A stretch of 64,000 nt of DNA, taken from assembly GCA_026770025.1 (NCBI GenBank), contig JAMXDE010000024.1:310001-374000 (forward strand), given 5' to 3'. This DNA comes from Craspedostauros australis. Lineage: Eukaryota > Bacillariophyta > Bacillariophyceae > Mastogloiales > Achnanthaceae. The position numbers and the translations under genes were made by a program. The notes below the pieces were generated by a model. The model ran no database searches. It saw nothing but the letters and a program-made list of their open reading frames with translations, and had not been told where the DNA came from. Positions 1-8,900 of this stretch are shown here, in pieces (position 1 is the first letter of the stretch; every line of letters starts with the position of its first letter).

Positions 1-401
1 GTCGATGTTGATGTCGATGGAGTTGTAAGAGCTGCAGCTTTTGAGTTTGTGTTGGGTGTTGTGGCTGCACATGGCGGTTTCGGACCATTCCCACTCAATG
101 ATTGTTGCAGAGTCGTCCGCAATGCTTGTAACCCTGCCTTGTCGAGGTACTTTTGAAGGTAGTACTTTCGTTGTCTGCTGGCGTCTCGCTGTGCAGAACC
201 AGCCTTGCCGAGGAGATGTTCAAACTCGTCACAGTGCCGTTTGAATGTATCGAAGCGCCTTGCACCAAGGAGGAAGTCCAAGATGGCGATGTCGACTTCC
301 GCTCGCATCGATTTTGAATTTGAGCGGGTGGGAGTTGCTCCACGAGGGAGACGCGATCCAGGAGTACCAGAAGCAGTGGTGTTGGTGGCTTGGTTGCTCA
401 T
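1..401 (-). CDS. Hypothetical protein, 5' part only; gene continues past the left edge
   Basis: Reading the minus strand from an ATG at 401 gives about 133 codons with no stop before the window edge. The N-terminus is Ser/Thr/Pro-rich and looks disordered (MSNQATNTTASG...). It is followed by a charged, probably helical stretch (AEVDIAILDFLLGARRFDTF, then a region rich in R, K, Q and Y), and then another Thr/Ser/Pro-rich tail. I do not recognise the family. Composition changes from low complexity to a well-mixed helical segment, which favours real coding sequence. It is divergent from the small gene at 1817, with the hexamer repeat between them. The start is the first ATG of the open frame; an internal Met about 31 residues on is the alternative. 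Confidence 0.5.
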   Translation of the reverse strand, partial: MSNQATNTTASGTPGSRLPRGATPTRSNSKSMRAEVDIAILDFLLGARRFDTFKRHCDEFEHLLGKAGSAQRDASRQRKYYLQKYLDKAGLQALRTTLQQSLSGNGPKPPCAATTPNTNSKAAALTTPSTSTS

Positions 402-950
402 CCTTGTGTTGTTTTGTGACGACGGATGAAGGGCGAACACACATTTTCCATTTTGGGCGAACTCACACGACCAATCGAGATAGGTGGCGTCATTGCCGAA
501 GCCTCGCGACACACACACACACAACACCCAAGGACGAAACTCATGGCAATTCCACACAATCTCCCACAGTCGAGGATGAGCACAGCCACAGCCCCACCAA
601 TTTAGAACAACAAACGAACACTGCAACGGCAACAACTACAAACAAGAGACTCTGAGAACACCGCAGGCAACGGCAGCCCTCGATGGGTCAATCAATAGAT
701 CAATCAACTGCGGAATACAAGCCACGCGGACCCAAACCAACGGCAATGCTGATGGTAACAGCAACAGGGACAACAGAGGACCCATTTGCGACAGGGAGGC
801 GGCGAGCAGGGCATGACTGTCTCATCCGACACAACTGAACACAGCTCAACTTGCACATCAACAGATAACAACGAGACCACGGCAATGACAACAGTATCCG
901 CCACAACAACTTCCACAACACTACATACCAGCATTCGTATCAGCGCGTGT
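402..950. other. Intergenic, presumed divergent upstream region
   Basis: No convincing gene. It contains a short AC-rich tract near 508-530 and A/C-rich sequence on the plus strand. It probably holds the promoter of the leftward gene; I see no specific motif. Confidence 0.4.
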
Positions 951-954
951 GGTA

Positions 955-1810
955 ACGCCTGAAGGAGCTTTGCCACAGCATCAGCAAAGGCATCAGCAAC
1001 AGTGATGGTATCAGCATCATCATCATCATCAGTGGCAATAGCAGCGGCATCTCCAACGGCCGCATCTGCATAAGCATTCGCATCGGCATCAGCATCGGTA
1101 TCAGCATCCGTATCAGCATTGGTATCAGCATCGGTATCATCATCCGCATCAGCATCCGCAACAGCATCCACATCGGTATCAGCATCCGCATCGGTATCAG
1201 CATCCGCATCCGTATCAGCATCCGCATTGGTATCAAAAACGGCCGCAGCAGCATCAACATCGGCATCAGCATCCACATCAGCATCCGCATCCGTATCAGC
1301 ATCCGCATCCGTATCGACATCCGCATCCGTATCAGCATCGGTATCAGCATCGGTATCAGAAACGGCCGCAGCAGCATCAACATCGGCATCAGCATCCGCA
1401 TCCGCCGCCGTACCAGCATCCGCATCGGTATCAGCATCCGCATCGGTATCATCATCCACATCAGCATCCGTAACAGCATCCGCATTGGTATCAGCATCCA
1501 CATCGGTATCAGCATCCGCATCGGTATCAGCATCCGCATCGGTATCAGAAACGGCCGCAGCAGCATCAGCATCGGCATCAGCACCGGTATCATACACGGC
1601 ATCATCAGCGGCATCGTCGGTGGCATCAGAAAGGTATCAGAAACAGCTGCCGCGGCATCGGCATTGGCGTCATCAGCATCCGTATCCGCATTGGTATCAG
1701 CATTGGTAGCAGCAACTGGATCATACGCGGCATCATCAGTGGCATCATCAGTGGCATCGTCGGCGGCATCAACATTGGCATCATCAGCATCAGCATCAGC
1801 ATCAACGTCA
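955..1810. repeat. Degenerate hexanucleotide minisatellite (GCATCN / GTATCN)
   Basis: About 850 bp are built from 6-bp units such as GCATCA, GCATCC, GCATCG and GTATCA, with higher-order blocks carrying a GCCGCAGCAGCATCA interruption near 1220, 1360 and 1555. Because the unit length is a multiple of three, several frames on both strands stay open and predict Ala/Ser, Asp/Ala or Met/Leu/Pro polymers. The right end runs into the coding sequence that starts at 1817. Confidence 0.9.
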
Positions 1811-1816
1811 ACAAAG

Positions 1817-2290
1817 ATGCCATTCAAATGGGCTGATGCAAAAAAGATCCTGGAGGAGGAATTGAAGGCAGGGACCATTACACAAGAAATGAAACCAAAG
1901 GAGATCTACGAAAGCCACGCTGAATTTGCAGATGTGAGCTACACCAACTTTCGCAGCAATTTGAATCGCCTTCGGAAAAAGTGGAAGCAAAATGAAGCGG
2001 ATGCTGCCGATGCAGAGAAAGCACTCGCTGCTTTCAAGAAAATGACAATTACTTCGAAGCCAACTGGCAAACTGAGATGGGATGGTTCTGAAGCACAGAA
2101 CATGATGAGAAGCGACTTCAAAGATGAACTATTGAAGTCTCTCACCCCCAGACAGCTGTACCAAAGGAGACCGTGCTATCAAGAGTTCCCAATGGAACAA
2201 TTTAGGAAGCATTTTCATGCAGCAAAGCGATGGAAGTACGAGTCGTTGTATTGGCAACAACGGAGGAAGGACAAAAAGAAGGCAAAATGA
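1817..2290 (+). CDS. Small two-repeat tryptophan-motif protein of a diatom-type family, 157 aa
   Basis: The protein has two related halves. Residues about 4-55 contain W-x-D-A-K-K-x-L-E-x-E-L-x-x-G, then a P-K-E-I-Y motif and an N-F-R-S-N-L-x-x-L-R-K-K-W helix. Residues about 90-145 repeat the pattern with W-D-G-S-E-A-Q, L-T-P-R-Q-L-Y and F-P-M-E-Q-F. From memory, this W-x-x-S-x-A ... (P)xx(I/L)Y ... F layout recurs in many unnamed diatom proteins; its function is unknown. The C-terminus is basic (KDKKKAK). I chose ATG 1817 because the sequence before it is the hexamer repeat. The frame is also open from 1664, which would add an Ala/Ser-rich N-terminus, and the repeat could be translated. No signal peptide is seen. 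Confidence 0.7.
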   Translation: MPFKWADAKKILEEELKAGTITQEMKPKEIYESHAEFADVSYTNFRSNLNRLRKKWKQNEADAADAEKALAAFKKMTITSKPTGKLRWDGSEAQNMMRSDFKDELLKSLTPRQLYQRRPCYQEFPMEQFRKHFHAAKRWKYESLYWQQRRKDKKKAK

Positions 2291-2556
2291 TGACAACGAT
2301 ACCAACAGATGTCCTGTTAATAATGTAATAGGTATCTGTAAGCCTACCTTGGCTGTTTCTGACAAATCCTTGACTGAGTTGGTGAGTATTTGTTGAATTG
2401 CCTTGGACAATACTCGTGCATTGCACGCTTACATTGTGATTTGTGTTCGTGTGATCAACACGTGCGTGGAGCCTGGAACGAGACACGAATCGCTCTGTGT
2501 GACGGAAATCGAATACATGGACTGCAACGATCACTCAATGGAAGTGTCACGATGAC

Positions 2557-2756
2557 GTTTCAATGAAAGTAATCACGATTCAATGAAAGTAATCACGATT
2601 CAATGAAAGTAATCACGATTCAATGAAAGTAATAACGTTTCAATGAAAGTAATAACGTTTCAATGAAAGTAATAGTGTTTCAATGAAAGTAATAACGTTT
2701 CAATGAAAGTAATAGCGTTTCAATGAAAGTAATAGCGTTTCAATGAAAGTAATAAA
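2557..2756. repeat. Tandem repeat, ten exact-length 20-bp units
   Basis: Ten adjacent copies of G(T/A)TTCAATGAAAGTAATNNC occupy exactly 200 bp. Variation is confined to position 2 (A or T) and to the TCA/TAA/TAG triplet near the unit end, and sequence variants are partly clustered along the array. There are no spacers, so this is a minisatellite and not a CRISPR-type array. Confidence 0.95.
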
Positions 2757-2920
2757 ATCGACGTTAACGCTTATAACGTCTACTTAACGTTGGATTCACC
2801 GTCTTCCATTGCTCCGTGGTTGACTCGATGGAGCCCACAGATGCGACAAATCGAACATGTCTGTTCGGAGCAGTCTGTACGTCGTCCGGACCCACTTTCA
2901 ACGTTTTTCCCGTGTCTTGC

Positions 2921-4741
2921 TGGGGGTGGCGAGAAAATCACCCCCTCGCTCGATGGAAGTGATTTCCATTCGTGCTGCACGAATGGAAATCATTTCCATC
3001 GAGAGAGTGTCATTTCCATCGGGAGAGTCCTGGCAAAAGTATCACTTCCACGCGGAGATATACATTCATCCAATCAGAGAACTGATATCGATGTCTACAA
3101 ACGCATTATTCTCTAGTCGATTTCTTGCTTCGAAAACAATCTAGTACTAGTATTGTCGTAGCTCACAACAGATTTGACAACCACATCCATGCTATCATCA
3201 AATTAGAGGATAACATCAGCCATTACAATATTACTTTGCCAAAATCTCCATTTATTGTCCGCCAAAGACTTCCAGGTCTAAAATGTCTAGATTCTAATCA
3301 AAGTGGAATCTGATGTGTGACTAGATGGACTACTTTCAGTCCTTCCAAGAACCAGAAATTCTTGAGAACTCTTGTTGGCACCATGTCGCATGTGACATGG
3401 CGCCTGGGGGCCTCTCGATGGAAATCGCAACAATGCGAAACCTCTCTATTAGAGAATTCTCGCAAGCAGCCACTTCCCGATTTCAAGCACCCACGAAGAC
3501 AGAGATGTGACACCGGTTTGGTTTGCTCCGAAATCACAAAAAGTTGTTCGGAGGAATCAAATTCGGAGCGTTTCGTGAACAAAAAGGTACTCAAATCGCT
3601 CCCCGGGGGCACTATTTAAGTCCTTGTAAGTCTACCCCCCGATCGCGTTGAGTCTACTAGCCTCCGTTGCGTTTGCCACTGTTGAACAATCTTCAATGAA
3701 TTTGTCGTTTCATTTATGTGGCTATCACTCTCTGTTGTTGAATTCCATGCTTCGTTGCTTTTGCATCTGCGTTCTTAGAGGCTTGTCATTCTCTGCCAAG
3801 GTGTCCTCGTCCGGTGAGAAGTTCGAAAGTTCTCGTCACAAACCCAAGCACTCTCTCCACTCTTAACCATATCCAGCATGAGCAAGAAGACTTGTGATAA
3901 CGTTTATGAGCAAATTGCTTGCAAACGTGCCAGACTTGCGCTCATCAACGCAGCAACCAGCCTAATTGACATGCGTGAGCAGTCTACATCTGGACAGAAG
4001 AGCGCAGTCTACAACGAAAGAAATTTATGATTGGTCAGTTCTGAAATTGCTACACGTGGAAGACCTTTTCGCGGGACACAACGAAATCGGGAAGAAATGA
4101 TTATCCCGGTTTCAAGAGCCCATTTGAAACCAGATTCCGATTTCGTTTTTTGGGGCGACCCCACAAGAAATGTCTCTATCTGGTTATGATTCCTCCGTGG
4201 GACTCCGAAATCGGGCTGCGAGAATTCTCTAATAATAGAGAGGTTTCGCATTGTTTCGATTTCCACTCAGAGGCCCCCAGACGACGTGTCACATACGACA
4301 TGGTGCCAACAAGAGTTCTCAATAATTGCTGGTTCTTGGAAGGACTGAAATTAGTCCATCTAGTCACACATCGCATTCCACTTTGATTAGAATCTAGACA
4401 TTATAGACCTGGAAGTCTTTGGCGGACGATCAGTGGAGATTTTGGCAATATAATATTACAATGGTTAAGGCTATACTCTAATTGGAGTACATTATGGAAA
4501 TGTTTATTGAGTCTGTTGTGAGCAACGATAATACTAGTACTAGCATGATTTCGAAGCAAGAACTCTACTAGAAGACAATTCTTTTGTAGACATCGATAGA
4601 AGTTTTATGATTGGATAATCACAAATCACCGCGTGGAAATGACACTTTTGCCGGGACTCTCTGAGTGGAAATGATTTCCATTTCTGCTGCAGAAGTGGAA
4701 ATCATTTCCACTCAGCGAGGGGGTGATTTCTCGCCACCCCC
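2921..4741. mobile_element. Foldback-type element with long imperfect inverted repeats
   Basis: The left arm (about 2921-3497) is an imperfect inverted copy of the right arm (about 4195-4741). The outer ends read GGGGGTGGCGAG and CTCGCCACCCCC. Each arm carries its own near-perfect hairpin built on GATTTCCATT/AATGGAAATC (about 2954-3004 left, 4668-4716 right). The core 3498-4194 contains further arm-like fragments. Sequence about 4171-4215 is echoed at about 4750-4820, so the right end is partly duplicated. No transposase is present. This suggests a non-autonomous foldback or long-TIR DNA element. I could not identify a target duplication. Confidence 0.75.
3878..4030 (+). CDS. Short ORF in the core of the foldback element, 50 aa
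   Basis: ATG at 3878 opens a 50-codon frame beginning MSKKTCDNVYEQIACKRARL, with a mixed, helix-like composition unlike random sequence. It ends where sequence resembling the repeat arms begins, so it may be the 5' end of a gene captured by the element. It is not recognisable and has no supporting homology that I know of. Confidence 0.2.
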   Translation: MSKKTCDNVYEQIACKRARLALINAATSLIDMREQSTSGQKSAVYNERNL

Positions 4742-4995
4742 GGAAAAATGTCTCTATCAGGTTATGACTCCCCTGTGGGACTGGGTGAGTGGAATGCGAA
4801 ACCTCTCTAATAGGGAGTTATCGCATGTAATTTGAAGGGTCCCGGCAAATACGAACTCCACGTGGAAGTAAAGTGAATTGACAATTTCTTATCCAATCAT
4901 AAGCGTCCGTTGTTGTCTGTTCGCATCTTCATTGTCCTTGAATTTGCCTTGTTTCTTTCTTGGACCAACGTGGATGTGAACGGTTCGAGTCGGCC
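4742..4995. other. Flank between foldback element and retroelement cluster
   Basis: Carries the partial duplication of foldback sequence up to about 4830, then unique DNA ending in ATGTG (4996-5000), the left target duplication of the retroelement cluster. No gene seen. Confidence 0.5.
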
Positions 4996-5000
4996 ATGTG

Positions 5001-5630
5001 TATTAGCGCACGCTAAATCTCTAACAATAGCGACACCCGTCGACCAATCAGAAATCTCCACTTTTCTCACCTTTTCCGTTCCGAACGGAAATTTTGGTCG
5101 AAAATCCGTTGTGTCAGATTTGTGTCGCATTTCGCGTCGCAAGAATCGTTTTCCCTCAATCACAGATCCAAAAATGTCGCGGAAATTGATTTCTTGCCAA
5201 GATGAGCCAATCTGCCCAATCAGGACAGACTTGGATCTTGGGTGTGACACGTGCGAATCTTGCCATGACCTTCTCAAGTGAATACGATCAATCGTGTGAT
5301 CGTACTACTAGCAACATCGTGAGAAGACGTAATTCGCAACACGGGCTATCGCGGTGTTTTGTTCATTGACTTTTGCACCTCATCTTCACGCAGTAACACG
5401 CACATTTGCCGTGTTGTCTCCGTGTTAATTTCACTTGCAATTTGCATGAGACCTGTCATGTCTCTCTCATGCTCACAGTTCCAAGAAGACAATCTTGTGA
5501 GCTCGACAGCATTCCAACTACCATACGAATAACTCAGTAAACAAACACTCTCCTCACCAACAACAACGACTTGATCACTCTACGTTCTCGGTGCGGTATC
5601 TTCAAACCCATCTACGATTACGTTCTAACA
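5001..5630 (+). repeat. LTR A, copy 1 (5' LTR of A1)
   Basis: 630 bp beginning TATTAG and ending TCTAACA. The 5' dinucleotide is TA, not the usual TG; three copies and the outer target duplication fix this boundary. The LTR contains several ATGs up to about 5470 and none after that, so transcription probably starts in its last third. Confidence 0.95.
5283..5304. promoter_or_regulatory. Palindromic site in LTR A
   Basis: TACGATCA-(6 nt)-TGATCGTA, a perfect 8-bp inverted repeat present in all three LTR A copies. It could be a factor-binding palindrome in U3 or an RNA hairpin. A CACGTG E-box-like hexamer lies about 35 bp upstream. Confidence 0.35.
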
Positions 5631-5647
5631 GATTAACAGTCGCAAGC
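5631..5647 (+). other. Primer-binding site of A1, tRNA-Asn anticodon-arm type
   Basis: GATTAACAGTCGCAAGC follows the LTR directly. Its reverse complement, GCTTGCGACTGTTAATC, has the form of a tRNA-Asn(GUU) anticodon arm: stem TGCGA and loop CTGTTAA. The same 17 nt follow the middle LTR (12188-12204) and the 5' LTR of element B (16545-16561). Confidence 0.75.
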
Positions 5648-5950
5648 TTTCACCTACTGAATTGATTGCGTGACAATCCATCCATCCTTCATCCCTCGTC
5701 CATCCACGAGCGATCCCTTCACCTTCCATCACGTGACGACGTGATTTCGGCTTTCCTTCGGCTTTCTCGCATCCGCAGAACGCCCTCCATTCGGTTCCTC
5801 TGCTGAGTTCGGGCCTTCCCACTCAGCCATCCAAGACTTCCTGCAGCACCCTCCCGCACCAGAAGACGATTCAGTCAGTGCACCCCAGCCTCAGCTATCC
5901 TTCAGCCTCCAGCATCCGCATCCACTCTCTCCATCCATCCATCGCCAATC

Positions 5951-8900
5951 ATGTCGACTCCTGAGATGGACCTCGCCACCCTGGATCACATCCTCGGTGT
6001 CATTGGCATTCCTTTGGACTCCACTCCTCGCGATATCATCGCCCATGCGGACATCGTCAGCCCTCTTGACCTTGTCTCGCTCACCGAAGATGATCTTCGC
6101 AGCTTCCAACTTCGTGATGATACCGAAGATGGCGAAACCATTGTCGCCGTGCTCGGCGTCAATCACATTCGCAAGATCCTCAACCTCGGCAAGTGGTATC
6201 TCACCCAAGCCATCCTCGACGACAACACCTGGAACGATCTCGATCGTACCTCGTTCATGGCGTTCACAGCTGAGCAGAACAACCCTTCCCTTCCATCTTC
6301 GCACTCGCATTCGACTGCAAGCTCTCCCATTCCGTCTCCGATGGGCATGGGCCACCACACCACTCCAGCATCCGCATTCCGTCCGGTGCCTGAAGAACCT
6401 CCGCATGTGAACTTCGCATTCGATCCTTCGGCATCGGTGCCTGATCCTGCCTTCCCGCAACCACCTGTGACTCCATCCATGGCACCCTCTTCCAACTTCC
6501 AAGGTGTCCATGCCATGGAGCTACCGGCTGACTACGTCAAGGAGTTCAGCAAGGCAACCAAGCAAGAGAGCCTGTCGCTCCCAACACTGAAGGACGACAA
6601 GCACTTCCTCACCTTCATGCGGACCTTCGAGACTCTTTCCTTCTCCCATGGACTCAACCACCATCTCGACATGGACTTCATGCCAGCACCCAAGGACGAG
6701 GCCTTCTTCGCAAGCCAGAATCGCTACCTCTTCGCCGTGCTCACTGAGCATGTCAAGACTTCCAAGAGTCGGCGCATCATCCGTGCCTACAAGAAGTCTT
6801 GCGATGGCCGCGCGGCCTATGCCGACCTTGTTGACAGCTACACCAGTGGCGTTGTCGGCGAGACTCTGTCCATCAAATACAGAGACACCATCGTCGCCTT
6901 CCGTCTGGACCAGACTTGGACCAAGACCCGCGAGCAATTCCTCGATGCTTGGGAAACCAAGCTCGACGACATCGAGGAGCTTGATGATGCATGCGTTGAC
7001 GAGGCAGTCAAGCAGCAATGGCTGCGCACCGCCATCGGTCCCGATGTCGACCTGACTCGGGCCTACACCAACGTCAAGTCCAACTCCCGCCAACGTCACA
7101 AGCAATCTCGCGGCTTCATCAAGGTGGGTGTCTCCTTCGAGGACCTCCTCGAGTTCGTTCGAGATGAGGCACAATCCCTCGACGCCAACCAGCCTCGCAC
7201 CACATCTCGGCGCAAGGTCAACAATGCCAAGACCGGCGGCTCTGCTGGCAAAGGCAATGGCAAGGACTACGCCAAGGACGACCGTCGTTCCATCCCCAAT
7301 GATGAATGGCGTGAGATGTCCAAGGATCAACGCAAGGCATTCCTCGAAGCAAAGGGAAAGTGGCGCAAGAACAAGGGCAAAGGAAAGGCTGACTCCCACC
7401 GAGCTGCCAACAACGCTGCCACATCTTCGGGCACCACCGACACTCCTTCCGCAACTCCATCCGCTGGTAACACGGACTCTTCCAAGGCTGGTGACCAGTC
7501 CACTGCCATCGATCGCCTTCTCGCACAGACCAAGTCCACCTCTTCGTCTGACGATACTCCTCAACTGGTCTACAAGGGCCAGACCTGGCGCCTTGCCAAC
7601 TCCACGGTGGTCCGGTACAGCTTCAACAAACTTGTCAAGGACCACTCTGGCTCTCTCGTCGACAGCGGTGCCAATGGTGGCTTGGCTGGCGATGACGTCC
7701 TCGTTCTCTGCAAGACAGGACACACCGCCGACGTCAGTGGCATTGGCGACTCCGCCATCGCCAACCTCGACATCGGTACGGTTGCTGGTCTCATCCAGAC
7801 CACCGAAGGGCCCATCATTGGTAAATTCCACCAATATGCACTCTACGGAAAGGGCAAGACCATCCATTCATCCAACCAGCTTGGTGCCTTCGGAATGGAT
7901 GTCAACGAACGCCCACGGAATCTCCCTGGAGGTCGCCAGACCATCATCACACCAGGAGGCCACATCATCCCACTGGCTGTCCGGCAAGGCCTATCCTACA
8001 TGGACATGGCCAAGCCTACCCGCTCCGAACTCGACAAGTATCCACATGTCGACTTCACCGCGGACGACGAATGGGACCCTTCTTCCCTCGACCAGGAGAT
8101 GAACCTCGACGACGTCGACGATGATGACGCCGCAGCACTCCAGCGCCGCGAGAACAACTCTACCGTTCTCACAGCCTACACTGGTGCTCGCCAAGCCGAC
8201 ATCGCTGACAATCCGGGCAGCATCATTGCCACTCGCAAGCCTGCTGACTACGAGGCCCTCCGCCCCCACTTCGGCTGGATACCAGCTCGTCGCGTTCGCG
8301 ACACTCTTCGGTGTACCTCTCAATGGTACCGTACCGCCGAGCGCTTCTCCATGCGCAAGCATTTCAAGTCTCGGTTCCCAGCGGCCAACGTCGACCGTCT
8401 CCATGAGACGGTTGCGATGGATACGCTCTTCTCCGATACCCCTGCTCACGACGACGGGGTTCCCGGCCATGGCGGCTGCACCATGCTTCAGGTGTACGTC
8501 GCCCTCGACTCTCGGTTCACGGCCGGCTTTCCCATGCCATCCGAGAGCCGCATCTCCGACACTCTCCGTGACTTCATCCGACGCCACGGGGCTCCTGACC
8601 TACTGATGTCCGACAACGCCAAGGCGCAGATCGGTAACAAGGTTATGGAGATCCTCCGGCAGTATCACATCCGTGATCACCAGAGTGAGCCCGAACACCA
8701 GCATCAGAACGGCGCGGAACGCCGGATCCAGGATATCAAACGCACAACCAACGGTGTGATGGATCGCACGGGTACTCCCGACCGCTTCTGGCTGATCTGC
8801 ACGCTCTATGTGGTTGATCTCTTCAACCACATCGCGCAGGTCACCGCTGGCTCCATCACCCCCCTTCAAGCCGCCTTCGGACAGCGACCGGACATCTCCA

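Noticed and set aside
704-1878. Asp/Ala- and Met/Leu/Pro-repeat frames on the minus strand
   Set aside because: Translations of the hexanucleotide repeat, open in several frames at once; no unique sequence attached.
2557-2756. CRISPR-like array
   Set aside because: Units are directly adjacent with no spacers, and the context is eukaryotic.
4975-5000. tRNA-like T-arm (GGTTCGAGTC)
   Set aside because: Flanking bases do not form a T stem and no acceptor, D or anticodon arm is present.
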